A DNA stretch of 42,206 nt from Planctomycetales bacterium (GCA_028285345.1 JANQPT010000007.1:1-42206); one strand, 5' to 3'. Shown: positions 24,706 to 34,011, counted from the first letter of the stretch. Made by a program: numbers and translations. Notes: generated from the sequence alone by a model not told the origin.

Positions 24706-25242
24706 TTATGACCCCGCGCCGACGATCAGTTCGAAGTCGGGATCGTGCCGCAAACTGTCAAAGTCCGACTCACCGTCGATCAGCTCGCGAAGCTTCTGAT
24801 CCATTCGCAGGGCACGGCCTAACCAGGAGAGCGCGTTTGCCTTGTCGCCGGCCAACGACCAGTAGCACGCCATGTTGTACAGCACGATCGACTCGTTCGG
24901 CGCAACCTGATAGGCCTCCTCCATTGCGGAGATTGCCCGCGGCAGTTGGTCCATCCGCTTGTAGCACCATGCCATAGCCAACAGAACTTCGACACTTTCG
25001 GGTTCGTCGACCAGCGCTTCCAAAAAGCAGGGCAACGCGTCTTCGTACTGCTTCAGGTCCCGATACGCCGCCCCGCGCAGGTAGAGCACCGGGAATCGCG
25101 ATTGGTCGGGACGGTCGACCTGCCGCAGTGCAGCCAGTGCCTTTTCGGGCATCTCTAAGGACAGAAATCCTTCCGCCTTCGAAATCAATCTTTGAAAACG
25201 GGTGCTGGATGCCATGTTGACGACCGGATGGGACTCGCTCAC
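24706..25242 (-). CDS. TPR-repeat protein
   Basis: A 178-residue protein with about three tetratricopeptide repeats: SLEMPEKALAALRQVD, the pair FPVLYLRGAAYRDLKQYEDAL with VEVLLAMAWCYKRMDQLPRAI, and IVLYNMACYWSLAGDKANAL. The C-terminus ends LIDGESDFDSLRHDPDFELI, a motif common after TPRs that precedes a stop. The start is GTG 25242 or ATG 25215; neither has a ribosome site. It sits ten bases after the stop of the zinc-ribbon membrane gene, so it is part of that transcript. It is a protein-protein interaction module with unknown partners. Confidence 0.82.
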   Translation of the reverse strand: MSESHPVVNMASSTRFQRLISKAEGFLSLEMPEKALAALRQVDRPDQSRFPVLYLRGAAYRDLKQYEDALPCFLEALVDEPESVEVLLAMAWCYKRMDQLPRAISAMEEAYQVAPNESIVLYNMACYWSLAGDKANALSWLGRALRMDQKLRELIDGESDFDSLRHDPDFELIVGAGS

Positions 25243-25251
25243 TGCGGTTGA

Positions 25252-26109
25252 TCAAAGTGGGTGGGATTCGGCATCCCCTGGTTTGAGGGGGTCGAGGTAA
25301 TCCTTTTCCTCTTGGTCTACGGACTCATGTGCTTCTTCGGCAAGCGGAATCGGATCGATGTCGGGAACGCGGTGCGGATCCGCTTCGGGCGGGACGTATT
25401 CGTCCGGCTCATAGTGACTTTCAACCTGTTCGTAGGATCCGTAGTCGCCCCGGTCGGCTTTGCGCTGCAGTCGAAACTCTTGGCGTACCGCTTTGCTGCC
25501 GACTCCAATAATTAAGAAGTCGGCAAACGTTCTCAGCCGCGGATAGCGTCGATTGTTTTGGTGTTTGTCGCATTTCCAATACCGCACAGCGACATCCACA
25601 GTCGAATGCCGACGGTAGCCGACGAGAAATCCTACGACGAGACTGATCAACGAGAACCAACCCCAGCCAAACAGCCAGAGCATCAGCCCCATAAAAACTC
25701 CCAGAATGACACTCCAAAACGGGCCCGTCAGATTTTCCACTTGGTATTCGCCGTTAAGCGGTTTTCCCTGCTGCGGTTCTCCGCAAACGATGCACATTTT
25801 GGGAAGGCGAATTTTCCAGGATCCCTGATCATAGTCGGCGTTGAGGTATTCCTCTTCAGTCGAGACGCGAATTTCGCGGGTGACAAACCTTTCGGGTCGC
25901 AGATCGCGGGCGTATTCGGTGAAGTGCCGCCAAAAGGCGTTTCGCCGCTCCCAGTAGTATCCCGCCACCACTTTCACCGAACGTTGCAGCCAACGGAATA
26001 CCTTCGCGGCGAATTTGGTACACAGGTTCCACGCGGATCCGGCCCAGGAATCGGGCTCATCCGGCTCCGATTCGATCTTGTCGGGGGAATTGGCGTTCTC
26101 AACAGACAT
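25252..26109 (-). CDS. Membrane protein with zinc-ribbon-like motif
   Basis: A 285-residue protein of unknown function, starting MSVENANSPDKIE (the frame also allows ATG 26148, 13 residues earlier; AAGG eight bases before 26109 favours the shorter form). It has an acidic N-terminus, a basic helical region (WLQRSVKVVAGYYWERRN), a possible zinc site C-I-V-C with W-K-C-D-K-H further on, and two adjacent transmembrane helices between those halves (FWSVILGVFMGLMLWLFG, FSLISLVVGFLVGY). The last 50 residues are highly acidic and Pro-rich. It is the first gene of a minus-strand series (TPR, YceH, ThuA). Confidence 0.7.
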   Translation of the reverse strand: MSVENANSPDKIESEPDEPDSWAGSAWNLCTKFAAKVFRWLQRSVKVVAGYYWERRNAFWRHFTEYARDLRPERFVTREIRVSTEEEYLNADYDQGSWKIRLPKMCIVCGEPQQGKPLNGEYQVENLTGPFWSVILGVFMGLMLWLFGWGWFSLISLVVGFLVGYRRHSTVDVAVRYWKCDKHQNNRRYPRLRTFADFLIIGVGSKAVRQEFRLQRKADRGDYGSYEQVESHYEPDEYVPPEADPHRVPDIDPIPLAEEAHESVDQEEKDYLDPLKPGDAESHPL

Positions 26110-26386
26110 ACGGCCGCCTTGCGAAAAAACGCGATGCAATGTGCCCATTATGTGGGCTGACCTTTTTCCCGGTCAAGCCCGCAAGTTTTGCCGACAGTGT
26201 CTGGTCCCATTGACCAATACAGAGATACGAGAACCGCTGCGAGTCGCCACCAAACGCCTGCGGCGGCGATCGACAACCGGTGACTCCGCGACGATTCCGG
26301 TTTGCCCCCGTCGTCCACGCTGCCTATGATGGAAGCCTGTCGGCCCTTGATCATCAAGCATTCGCAGCGAACGGCCCCATTCAGAA

Positions 26387-28042
26387 ATGTCGGAACATCC
26401 CCCGGACAAAGCGATCGATGGCGACGACGACCTCCGCGCCCGCGAGACGCGATTCTCTAGCTCCGGCAAATCAGCCGGCGCCGCTGACGGAATCGATTTG
26501 ACCGAGAAGACCTTGGGGGATTTTCGAGTTTTGAGACGGATCGGCCGCGGCGGAATGGCGGAAGTCTATTTGGCTCAGCAACTTTCGCTCAATCGAAACG
26601 TGGCGCTGAAGATTCTGAGGCCCGACCTGGTCACCGACGAATTGCACCTGAAACGGTTTCGCACCGAGGCGCTGGCTGTCGCCGCGCTGAATCATCCGAA
26701 CATCATTCTGGTTTACTCGGTCGGGAATGAGGACGGGATCGAGTATATCGCGCAGGAGTATGTTCAGGGTTACAACCTGCGGCAGTTTCTCGTCCGCAAA
26801 GGGCCTCCCGACCTGCCCGTTGCGCTGCGGATCATGAAGCAGATCGCGTCAGCGCTCTCCGCCGCCGGTCAGGCAGGGATCGTCCACCGTGACATCAAAC
26901 CCGAGAACATCCTGATCACTCGAAAAGGGAAGGTCAAAGTGGCCGACTTCGGATTGGCCCAGCTCACTCTGCAAGGGGAACGGGTCAATCTGACACAGGT
27001 CGGGACGACGATGGGAACACCGCTCTACATGAGCCCCGAACAGGTCAATGGCAGCCAAGTCACGCCCGCCAGCGATATTTACTCCTTTGGCGTTACCGCT
27101 TATCACATGTTGTCGGGATCGCCGCCGTTTCGCGGTGAAACCGCGATGAGCATCGCAGTCCAGCATATCAATGATGAACCCGCGCCGCTGGAAGAAGCTC
27201 GCCCGGAACTGCCAATCTTGTTGTGCCGTATCGTCCATCAAATGATGGCAAAGGATGTCAAAGACCGGTACCGAACTGCCGATGCGGTTCTCAAAGACCT
27301 CAAGCGAGTCGCCCAGGCGGAAGAGGGCGCGGGAGGTTCACTAAACTCCAATGACATGCCCACCGTCGAAACGGATCAGTTGCCGTTGGGTGAGCCGTCG
27401 CGAATCACAAGCAGAATTATCACCTGGTCTGATCGGCCATTCATTAAGCAGATCAGACCTTGGCTGATTGCCGTGATTCTATTTTTCGCTGTCGGATTTG
27501 GAGTGGGATGGCTGGTATTGCCTTCCAATCCGTTGTCCGCCTACACGCCTACTGATCATGGTGAGGTGGAGAAGCAGGCGGATGTCCAGTCGCAGTTCTT
27601 TCACGCCATGAAGTTGGGGGGCACCGAAGCGGCTTGGAAGAAAGTGATCGACGCGTTTCCTGAAGACGAGATCTATCGAGATACGGCTCGTCGTAAACTC
27701 GCCGAACTTTATCTTGCGACCGAGCAATACTCCGAAGCTGAACAGATATTTCGAGCTTTTCGAACCGCACCCAATTCCGAGCCCGAAAAACGGGCTTTCG
27801 GCCACGCCGGCATCGTGGTGTTGCTGTGCCATCAGGGCGACTACGAAGGGTCGCTGGAAGAGTACAACCGCTTTCTCGACCCACCCGATGCAAGTCCTGA
27901 CGAGGAAAAGTCGCTCACTGACTATCTGCACGATCCCATGCGGACACTCTTGGAGGATGCGGTCAGGCGCAACCACGAAAAGATGAAGAAAAACGTCGAC
28001 GATGGGCTCAAGATCTTCGACAACCAGTCGACCGGCTCCTGA
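26387..28042 (+). CDS. Membrane-anchored Ser/Thr protein kinase
   Basis: A 551-residue kinase. The kinase domain spans about 44-310: glycine loop IGRGGMAEVYLA, K75 in VALKIL, catalytic HRDIKPEN with D169, DFG at 187-189, and the MGTPLYMSPEQ activation segment. After an acidic linker a single transmembrane helix spans about 357-380 (IAVILFFAVGFGVGWLVL). The extracytoplasmic part carries TPR-like helices (YRDTARRKLAELYLATEQY, EAEQIFRAF) and ends as a helical tail. The bacterial PknB-type layout implies phosphorylation of cytoplasmic targets in response to an outside signal. It is divergent from the zinc-ribbon membrane gene. Confidence 0.93.
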   Translation: MSEHPPDKAIDGDDDLRARETRFSSSGKSAGAADGIDLTEKTLGDFRVLRRIGRGGMAEVYLAQQLSLNRNVALKILRPDLVTDELHLKRFRTEALAVAALNHPNIILVYSVGNEDGIEYIAQEYVQGYNLRQFLVRKGPPDLPVALRIMKQIASALSAAGQAGIVHRDIKPENILITRKGKVKVADFGLAQLTLQGERVNLTQVGTTMGTPLYMSPEQVNGSQVTPASDIYSFGVTAYHMLSGSPPFRGETAMSIAVQHINDEPAPLEEARPELPILLCRIVHQMMAKDVKDRYRTADAVLKDLKRVAQAEEGAGGSLNSNDMPTVETDQLPLGEPSRITSRIITWSDRPFIKQIRPWLIAVILFFAVGFGVGWLVLPSNPLSAYTPTDHGEVEKQADVQSQFFHAMKLGGTEAAWKKVIDAFPEDEIYRDTARRKLAELYLATEQYSEAEQIFRAFRTAPNSEPEKRAFGHAGIVVLLCHQGDYEGSLEEYNRFLDPPDASPDEEKSLTDYLHDPMRTLLEDAVRRNHEKMKKNVDDGLKIFDNQSTGS

Positions 28043-28417
28043 GGTTTGGCTCCGCTCCCGCCGTTGTTGATCGTCGGGACAGCGACTTGGCTCCGCACGA
28101 TGTGACCTCCGCAAGCCCTGCCTGTTAAAAGAGGCAAGCTCGGCAGCCATTATGAGTTACGACGGTCGAACGGCGTCGCCCGAAGAAAACGAATTCGCGG
28201 GCACTCTTTTCGGCAAGCTCTAACGATTCCTCGGACGATCATGATTTTGTGGCCGACGGCTGTGTTGCCGGGTCCAGCAATCCGGCGCCTCCGCGCCGCC
28301 GCAATCGGCCCACCGCCCACTTTTCGGCAATGAATGAACACTGTTGAGCTTGCCGCAGCGCCGGAGACTGTTGTCGCCGCGCATCTGCGATTGAAGATGA
28401 CCAAGGAGTGTTACGAC
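28043..28417. other. 375-base gap between kinase and YbjN-like gene
   Basis: No gene is convincing here. A short hairpin TGCCT-GTTAAAAG-AGGCA (28119-28136) follows the kinase by about 75 bases and might help end its transcript. The frame of the next gene is open upstream to 28334 but lacks a ribosome site. Confidence 0.4.
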
Positions 28418-29119
28418 ATGAGAAACACCAATCACTATCGAGTGGCGTTATCAGCGCTGGTCGCTCTGTTGAGCCTTGTCGCCCTGAATGGGCAATCACC
28501 GCTGCAAGCTGCCGACACTCCGGCCAAAGTGAAAGGACAGCTGACGCAAGAGTCCTTGGGCAACCTGCTGAAGGCACTCAACCTCAAACCGACCACTGAG
28601 GAAACTCGATACGACTTCGCGTTCAAGGACAACCACGAGGAAGCTTGGACATTGTCCATGTCCGCGGTGCTCAGCAACGACGGCGACTCGATCTGGATCA
28701 TGGCATGGCTGGATGAGTTGCCCAGTTCGGCCCGTGAAGTTCCCCGCGTCGCCCTGCTCCGTCTGCTGGCCGACAACGACAAGATGGGCAGCGGAAAGTT
28801 CTTCTCCTACATTCCCGCCAACCGGCGATTTGTCTTGCAACGGGTTGTTCCCAATCGCGACATCACCACCAAGCGGTTCGTCGCGCTGCTGAAGGACCTC
28901 GGCAAAACCGTCGCCGAGACACACGGGCATTGGAGCGTGACAGCCTGGACGGAGAAACCGCAAACTTCGAAGACTGCCTCCGCCAAACAACCAAAAGCCA
29001 AGACCGCGGCCGCGACATCCCGCAAAAAATCGACATCAAACAAAGCCACGCCTGCTTCCGGAACCAAGACGCGGAGAACGAGTCGCAGTCCTCGCCGCAC
29101 AACTACGAAGACCCGATAG
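28418..29119 (+). CDS. Exported YbjN-like protein with histone-H1-like basic tail
   Basis: A 233-residue protein; the ATG at 28418 has AAGGAG nine bases upstream. Residues 1-31 are a signal peptide (ALSALVALLSLVALN, cleavage near LQA). Residues about 38-175 resemble the YbjN/CesT-like fold: LTQESLGNLLKALNLKP, YDFAFKDNHEEAWTLSMS, SIWIMAWLDELP, and ITTKRFVALLKDLGKTV. The last 50 residues (about 184-233) are Lys/Arg/Thr/Ala/Ser-rich with no hydrophobic core (KTASAKQPKAKTAAATSRKK, ending RRTTTKTR), much like histone-H1 tails. A basic tail on an exported protein may bind polyanions such as sulfated glycans, DNA or cell-wall polymers (inference). Confidence 0.75.
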   Translation: MRNTNHYRVALSALVALLSLVALNGQSPLQAADTPAKVKGQLTQESLGNLLKALNLKPTTEETRYDFAFKDNHEEAWTLSMSAVLSNDGDSIWIMAWLDELPSSAREVPRVALLRLLADNDKMGSGKFFSYIPANRRFVLQRVVPNRDITTKRFVALLKDLGKTVAETHGHWSVTAWTEKPQTSKTASAKQPKAKTAAATSRKKSTSNKATPASGTKTRRTSRSPRRTTTKTR

Positions 29120-29328
29120 CACCGCCCCACCTTCCGCGTTTCACATCAACCGTCGCGAACCGTGATGACCCAGCCGGTTTTCGGCGTTTAACGGCGGCAG
29201 CGAAACTCGTGATGACTCCCTCCAGCCGGCAGCGACCCGATCAGTCGCGCGCAACAAACGGGAGGTAAGGCGAGTTTTGCTGCCGCTTATATTTTCTTTG
29301 CGGCGGCAACTACGTTAAGGCGGCACCC

Positions 29329-30132
29329 TCATTTGCTGGCGTTTTTTGCCCACCAGGGGAGCGTAATCCCGCCGTCGATTTTTAAAAAGCTGCCGGTCAT
29401 GTAATCGGCCGCGTCGCTTAATAGAAACGCGATGCCGCAGGCGATCTCGCTCGGCTCACCCAGCCGTCCCCAGGGGAGATCGTCCGCGTAGCGGGCCAAG
29501 GCCGTCTCGGAGAGGAACTTGCGTTCTCCCGGAGTGTCGATCCAACCGGGATGGATGCCGTTGACGCGGATCCTCTCGCCTGCCAACTCCGTCGCCGCGG
29601 TCCGCACCATTTGATCGATGGCAGCTTTGGCCATGTTGTAGGCCATCGAGCCGGGATGGGGCATAAATGCGCGGGGGGAACTGACGATCACGATCGAGCC
29701 ACCCGCTCCTTGGGCCACCATCTGCGATGCGGCCGCACGCAGGCCGTAGAACGCACCCCACATGGTCACGTCGATCGTCCGCTCAAAGCCCTGCATGTCG
29801 GCGTCGAGCATCCACTCGCGGTCACTGTAGCAGGCACAGGCGACGAAATAATGCAACGGGCCGAGCGAATCGACGGCGTCGCGAAGCGACGCTTCGACAA
29901 ACGCTTGATCGCTGACGTCACCATGCGACAGCAGTCCGCGACGTCCCAATGCTTTGATCTCGGCGATCACTTGTTCAGCTTCCCGATGCTCAGCGTCGTC
30001 GGTCGCGAAATAATTGACGGCGACGTCGGCTCCGCGACGGGCCAACTCGAGCGCCGTAGCCCGGCCGATGCCGCGCGACGCGCCGGTAATCAACACGTTT
30101 CGCCCGCTGAAGTCAGTCGTGTCTGCCGTCAT
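29329..30132 (-). CDS. Short-chain dehydrogenase/reductase (SDR)
   Basis: A 267-residue classical SDR. The start at 30132 (MTADTTDFSGRN) is chosen because the open frame's earlier ATG would lie inside the upstream gene; here the gap to that gene is 20 bases. The cofactor motif TGASRGIG is at 16-23, the catalytic Ser lies in IVIVSSPRAF, and the YxxxK pair in MAYNMAKAA. The C-terminus shows GRLGEPSEIACGIAFLLSD and LKIDGGITLP, typical of enoyl- or sugar-type reductases. It uses NAD(P). It is third in an operon with the glycosidase-like and sialidase-like genes and may oxidise or reduce the released sugar (inference). Confidence 0.92.
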   Translation of the reverse strand: MTADTTDFSGRNVLITGASRGIGRATALELARRGADVAVNYFATDDAEHREAEQVIAEIKALGRRGLLSHGDVSDQAFVEASLRDAVDSLGPLHYFVACACYSDREWMLDADMQGFERTIDVTMWGAFYGLRAAASQMVAQGAGGSIVIVSSPRAFMPHPGSMAYNMAKAAIDQMVRTAATELAGERIRVNGIHPGWIDTPGERKFLSETALARYADDLPWGRLGEPSEIACGIAFLLSDAADYMTGSFLKIDGGITLPWWAKNASK

Positions 30133-30152
30133 TCCCCGTTCCCACCGCAGAT

Positions 30153-31253
30153 TCAATCGACCGCGAGTTTCACCCAACGCGTATGGGTCACGCCGCCAGA
30201 TGTGCACCAAAACCAAGTCATCAGCGTGCCGTCTGCCAATCGAATCCCGCCCGGTTTGCCAAATCCGATGAGCATATGCTCCGCCAGGAAATTGTCGTGT
30301 TCGGTTGTTCCTAGCGTCGCCTCGGCGCCGGCATCGAAGACGACGACTTCATTCTGCAGATCGAAGTTCGCAAGATCGTCGCTGAGCGCGACGCGTACGC
30401 CCTGCGGTTCGTGACGGAAATTGTAAATCGCCGCGACGCGTCCGTCCGGCAGCGCGATGGGGCAGCAGACTTGCCCCCTGAGATTGGTCGGCGCCGGTTC
30501 GGACCAAGTACGTCCCTGGTCCTCGGAGACGACCCAATGATTGGCGACATCCTCGGATGTGCCGTAGCGATGCGTCCAGAGCATGACGTAGATTCGACCG
30601 TCGGCCAGCACGGCGTTCATCTGATCCCAGAAGAGCAGTTTGCCGGATGTATCGTCGGCAATCGGCGTGAACTCTCCCCAGCTGCGGCCGCTGTCGGAGG
30701 AGAAGATGGCCGCTGCCTTCTGGTCTGGGGGGCCGGCGTAGCCTTCGGGCTTCCACGTTTCCAAGGGATACATCCAACGATCGGGCGCCAATTGCTGCAG
30801 TTGCCCCGCGCCGTTCCAAGTGTATTTTTCCGGCGGGAGATCGACAGGCACGACTTCCGGCGGCGACCAAGTCCGTCCTCGGTCCGCGGACCAATAGAGC
30901 AACATTTCCGGCCGCTGCAGTGCCTCGGTGTCGGCGTCGAACAGCGCTGCGTCGGTACTCTCGAACCGCGTCGCTGTCATCACCAGCCGCCCGTCGGGAG
31001 TTTCGTAGATATACGGCCCGCGATAGGTCCACCCGTCGCCTGGGTATCGGCCATGGATGCTGCCGTGGTTCTCCCATGTACTGCCGCCGTCGGGCGACGT
31101 CAGCACCTCAATATCGTTGTCGTTCGACGCGAGCTCCCGGCCCACATGCTGGCAGACAATGAGCGAACCGTCGCTGAGTTCGGTAATCGCCGGCATGTAA
31201 GCACCGCGATCGGGACTGTGCGACAGAATTCCTTGGTCGATGATACGGAGCAT
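30153..31253 (-). CDS. Sialidase/BNR-repeat protein without signal peptide
   Basis: A 366-residue beta-propeller protein. Four Asp boxes are visible: SPDGGSTW, SADRGRTW, SSDSGRSW and SEDQGRTW, plus GVRVALSDDLANF in the last blade. The N-terminus (MLRIIDQGILSHSPDRGAYM) has no export signal, unlike the BNR protein at 9737, so it is probably cytoplasmic. True sialidases carry an arginine triad that I could not place, so the substrate is open. It is 41 bases after the glycosidase-like gene and 20 bases before the SDR, consistent with one operon. Confidence 0.87.
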   Translation of the reverse strand: MLRIIDQGILSHSPDRGAYMPAITELSDGSLIVCQHVGRELASNDNDIEVLTSPDGGSTWENHGSIHGRYPGDGWTYRGPYIYETPDGRLVMTATRFESTDAALFDADTEALQRPEMLLYWSADRGRTWSPPEVVPVDLPPEKYTWNGAGQLQQLAPDRWMYPLETWKPEGYAGPPDQKAAAIFSSDSGRSWGEFTPIADDTSGKLLFWDQMNAVLADGRIYVMLWTHRYGTSEDVANHWVVSEDQGRTWSEPAPTNLRGQVCCPIALPDGRVAAIYNFRHEPQGVRVALSDDLANFDLQNEVVVFDAGAEATLGTTEHDNFLAEHMLIGFGKPGGIRLADGTLMTWFWCTSGGVTHTRWVKLAVD

Positions 31254-31294
31254 GATGAGTGGCTTTCAGAGTTTGGCCCGTCGAGGGTCCGATT

Positions 31295-32947
31295 CTATTT
31301 GACCTGAAATGCATACAATTTCGCGTTCTGTAGATGGATCTTCAGTCGCACGACTCGCCCGCCGAGAGACTTCAGGTCGCCCGCGTCGCTCCACTTGGGT
31401 TTGAGTCGCAATCCGTCAGAGTCGCTGATCGTGACGGCGGCTTCTCCTGAATAGCCGCGAATTGGATTTGCCTCTGCGTCAAGAATCTCCACGCGAGCAT
31501 ATCCACCGCGGGCATCAAGGTTCAATTCCAGTTGCCGGCCCTCTAACTTGAACGGCTTCGTGATGAGCGTTCCCACCTCTTGGCCGGCTTGTAGCGCCAC
31601 AAATCCGTCGAGCCGCAAGTGAGCCAGACCGACGCCGCCCTGCCGCCGCAGCCAAATATCTTTCTCCGCACAAGAATGGCGCTCATTGTTGCCGCCGTAG
31701 TAAATCCAATGTCGGTCGCCGCGGGTGATGATTTCAGACGTGGGAAAGACCATGTCCTTGTCCCAAGCGCCATCCGGCCCGCGCGGTACCAGCGGCAGCT
31801 CGGCGTAGACCCAGTGGAGGTCCCAACTCATCCCGTCGCGGCTGGTGATGATGTAGTAGTTTTCGACGCTCCGTTCGTGCCGCGTGATGAAGTCGCTCTC
31901 CGCCCCCTCGCTCATGTCGGTGGGCCATTCAAACACCGCGATCAGTCCGAAGTGAACGCCTTCGTACACCCAGTCGGTCATCGCATAAGCCTGACGCCGC
32001 AGTGCCTCGCGCCGCAGACGCTGAACATACTGCGGGTCTTTGAGCAACTCCTCAATCGGCGGCCGGTCGGAGGCAATACGCTCCTCGCCGTCGAAGAGCC
32101 AGTGTCGCTCCAGCGTCCAAGCGGTCGGATCGGCTTTCAGGTCGGGGTTCGTCATCGTGCGCACGCCGCGGACTTCGAGCGTCGTGTCGCCGATCTTGAC
32201 GTCAACCACACCCGCAAACGGACCTCCGCCGTTGCCGAAATCGGTGCGGGTCAGCAGCCGGTAGGTCTCTTTTTCCGGGTCCCAATAGACCTGATTCGGA
32301 AAGTCAGCGGCGCGGTATGTGACCGGTTTCTCGTCATTGTAGGGTGTCCAGTGGATCCCGTCGGCCGAGTGGGCCAGCGCAGCGGCGTGGACTTTTCCTT
32401 CAGCGTCGTAGCCGATCTTGTAGCGGTGAGCGGGGTCTGTTTCATGCAGGTCGTCGGTGACGACGAGATTGGTGTCGCCGCTGGAGGTCAGCCCTTCCAG
32501 GAGCGCGACGAACTGAAAGTGCAGGCCGTCGTCCGACTCGCTGTAGCCGCGATGATAGTCGGCGCCGACGCCGATCGCATCCGCGGAGAGTTCACCGGCA
32601 CTCCGCCGCCGCGAGCGGTCGTTGAAGGAGAGCCGATGCCACAGGCAAAATTTGCCGCGTGTCGGATCGTACCGAACCGTGTTGAACAACGGCCAGGCAT
32701 CGATCGGAACCTGCCGGCCGTCTGGCAGCATTCTCGTGAATTTAAGCGGCTTACCGTCGTTCGCCTTTTTGACTTTGCCCAACACGCGGGTGAGGTTCTC
32801 GGTTGATGAAATCACCTGATCGTCGACGAGCAACTGTTTTTGCCGCCCCACCGGCACGATCTTCGCGTCCGGTGCAGCCGCCAAAACGACAGTTGAGAAC
32901 AGCAACCCCCAGAGTGTGACCATGCCTCGTATAATCTGAATTGGCAT
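31295..32947 (-). CDS. Exported glycosidase-like five-blade propeller protein
   Basis: A 550-residue protein. The ATG at 32947 gives a clear signal peptide (MPIQIIRGMVTLWGLLFSTVVLAAA) and has GGAGA nine bases upstream; the frame is open 24 codons further. The mature part has propeller-type repeats (KQLLVDDQVISS, WPLFNTVRYDPTRGKFCLWH, YSESDDGLHF, PNQVYWDPEKETYRLL) and a C-terminal beta-sandwich (LELNLDARGGYARVEILD). This layout resembles the GH43/GH32-like proteins of planctomycetes; whether it hydrolyses glycans or only binds them is unproven. It is the first gene of a three-gene operon and divergent from the dioxygenase gene. Confidence 0.82.
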   Translation of the reverse strand: MPIQIIRGMVTLWGLLFSTVVLAAAPDAKIVPVGRQKQLLVDDQVISSTENLTRVLGKVKKANDGKPLKFTRMLPDGRQVPIDAWPLFNTVRYDPTRGKFCLWHRLSFNDRSRRRSAGELSADAIGVGADYHRGYSESDDGLHFQFVALLEGLTSSGDTNLVVTDDLHETDPAHRYKIGYDAEGKVHAAALAHSADGIHWTPYNDEKPVTYRAADFPNQVYWDPEKETYRLLTRTDFGNGGGPFAGVVDVKIGDTTLEVRGVRTMTNPDLKADPTAWTLERHWLFDGEERIASDRPPIEELLKDPQYVQRLRREALRRQAYAMTDWVYEGVHFGLIAVFEWPTDMSEGAESDFITRHERSVENYYIITSRDGMSWDLHWVYAELPLVPRGPDGAWDKDMVFPTSEIITRGDRHWIYYGGNNERHSCAEKDIWLRRQGGVGLAHLRLDGFVALQAGQEVGTLITKPFKLEGRQLELNLDARGGYARVEILDAEANPIRGYSGEAAVTISDSDGLRLKPKWSDAGDLKSLGGRVVRLKIHLQNAKLYAFQVK

Positions 32948-33124
32948 ATTGATTGTCTCCGACGTCAACGGATGTTCTCTCAACAGCGGCGGCAACCGCC
33001 CAATTCGCGCCGCCGACACGCAAATTCGTTTCCATCAGCGGACGATAACCAGTATGCTCTTTGCAGGCGCGGAAGTGAACCATCGGCAAGATTCTCAGCG
33101 CATCGATTGATACGGAGGCGGAGA

Positions 33125-33907
33125 ATGGCGAGTGCAATTGATCAAACGCAACTGTCGCAGTGGCAGGCCGCATTCGAGCGGGACGGCCATGTTTGCCTCG
33201 CGCAGTACCTCGCCGGCGACAGCTTTGCCGAGTTGCAGGAGAATTTGGAACGCTACATTCGGGAGATCGTGCCAAACCTTTCAGCCAAGCTGGCGTTCTT
33301 CGAGAATCCGGAAGATCCATCGACGCTGAAGCAGATGCAATATATGCAAGATGAGGATCCGTTTTTTGCGGAGTATTGCCGCCGGGATTGCTTCGTCAAG
33401 CTGGCAGAGACATTCTTGGGCGACCAGGTGATCCCGCAGGGTGTGGAGTACTTCAATAAGCCGCCCGGAATCGGAACACCAACGCCGCCGCATCAGGACG
33501 GATACTATTTTTGCCTGGTTCCCAATCAGGCCGTTACGTTGTGGATCGCCTTGGATGTGGTCAACGAGGAGAACGGCTGCCTGCGATACGTGAGCGGCTC
33601 GCACCGCGACGGTGTCCGCCCGCATGGGGCGTCAAACGTCCTGGGCTTCTCACAAGGACTGCAGGATTGGAGCGCCGCGGACGAAGCGCGGGAAGTCATG
33701 CAGGTGCTCCAACCGGGGGATGTGCTGGCGCACCATTCATTGACGGTCCACCGCGCCGACGCCAACCGCAGCAACCGTTCCCGCCGAGCGGTCGGATTGG
33801 TCTATTACGCCGCGAGCGCCAAGGTCGACCCCGCGGCTCATCAGCGATACGTCGATTCGCTGCAGGTGCAGCATACGGGGATGGGGATTCAAGAGAGTGA
33901 GGAGTAG
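33125..33907 (+). CDS. Phytanoyl-CoA dioxygenase family (PhyH) protein
   Basis: A 260-residue Fe(II)/2-oxoglutarate oxygenase. The iron triad is H123 and D125 in PHQDGYYF and probably H209 in LTVHRADAN; the arginine further on (RRAVGLVYY) would bind 2-oxoglutarate. The ATG at 33125 follows GGAGG in GGAGGCGGAGA; the frame is open 51 codons further but starts in the divergent control region. PhyH members hydroxylate lipids, amino acids or natural products. The stop TAG is the second to fourth base of an inverted repeat (33904-33979), so the repeat touches the gene's end. It is divergent from the glycosidase operon. Confidence 0.9.
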   Translation: MASAIDQTQLSQWQAAFERDGHVCLAQYLAGDSFAELQENLERYIREIVPNLSAKLAFFENPEDPSTLKQMQYMQDEDPFFAEYCRRDCFVKLAETFLGDQVIPQGVEYFNKPPGIGTPTPPHQDGYYFCLVPNQAVTLWIALDVVNEENGCLRYVSGSHRDGVRPHGASNVLGFSQGLQDWSAADEAREVMQVLQPGDVLAHHSLTVHRADANRSNRSRRAVGLVYYAASAKVDPAAHQRYVDSLQVQHTGMGIQESEE

Positions 33908-33979
33908 GGCAGGCTCCCGCCTGCCGCGAGCCACATTGCACGTTCCTACTTAGCGGCGGCAGGCGGGAGCCTGCCCTAC
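33904..33979. repeat. REPIN-like double palindrome touching the PhyH stop
   Basis: The arms 33904-33927 and 33956-33979 are perfect 24-base inverted copies, starting GTAGGGCAGGC and ending GCCTGCCCTAC. Each arm is also a hairpin (GGCAGGC, TCCC or GGGA loop, GCCTGCC). The PhyH stop codon is inside the GTAGGG end. A second element with the same GTAGGG/CCCTAC ends follows at 34012. Confidence 0.9.
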
Positions 33980-34011
33980 ATTTTTAGACGTATGAAACAT
34001 TCGAAAGTTAT

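Noticed and set aside
30411-31307. Long plus-strand frame (298 codons) antisense to the sialidase-like gene
   Set aside because: Its composition is that of a GC-rich antisense shadow, and the minus strand shows Asp boxes and operon spacing.
31619-32806. Plus-strand frame of 395 codons antisense to the glycosidase-like gene
   Set aside because: Shadow of a real gene: no motifs and no ribosome site, while the minus strand has a signal peptide and propeller repeats.
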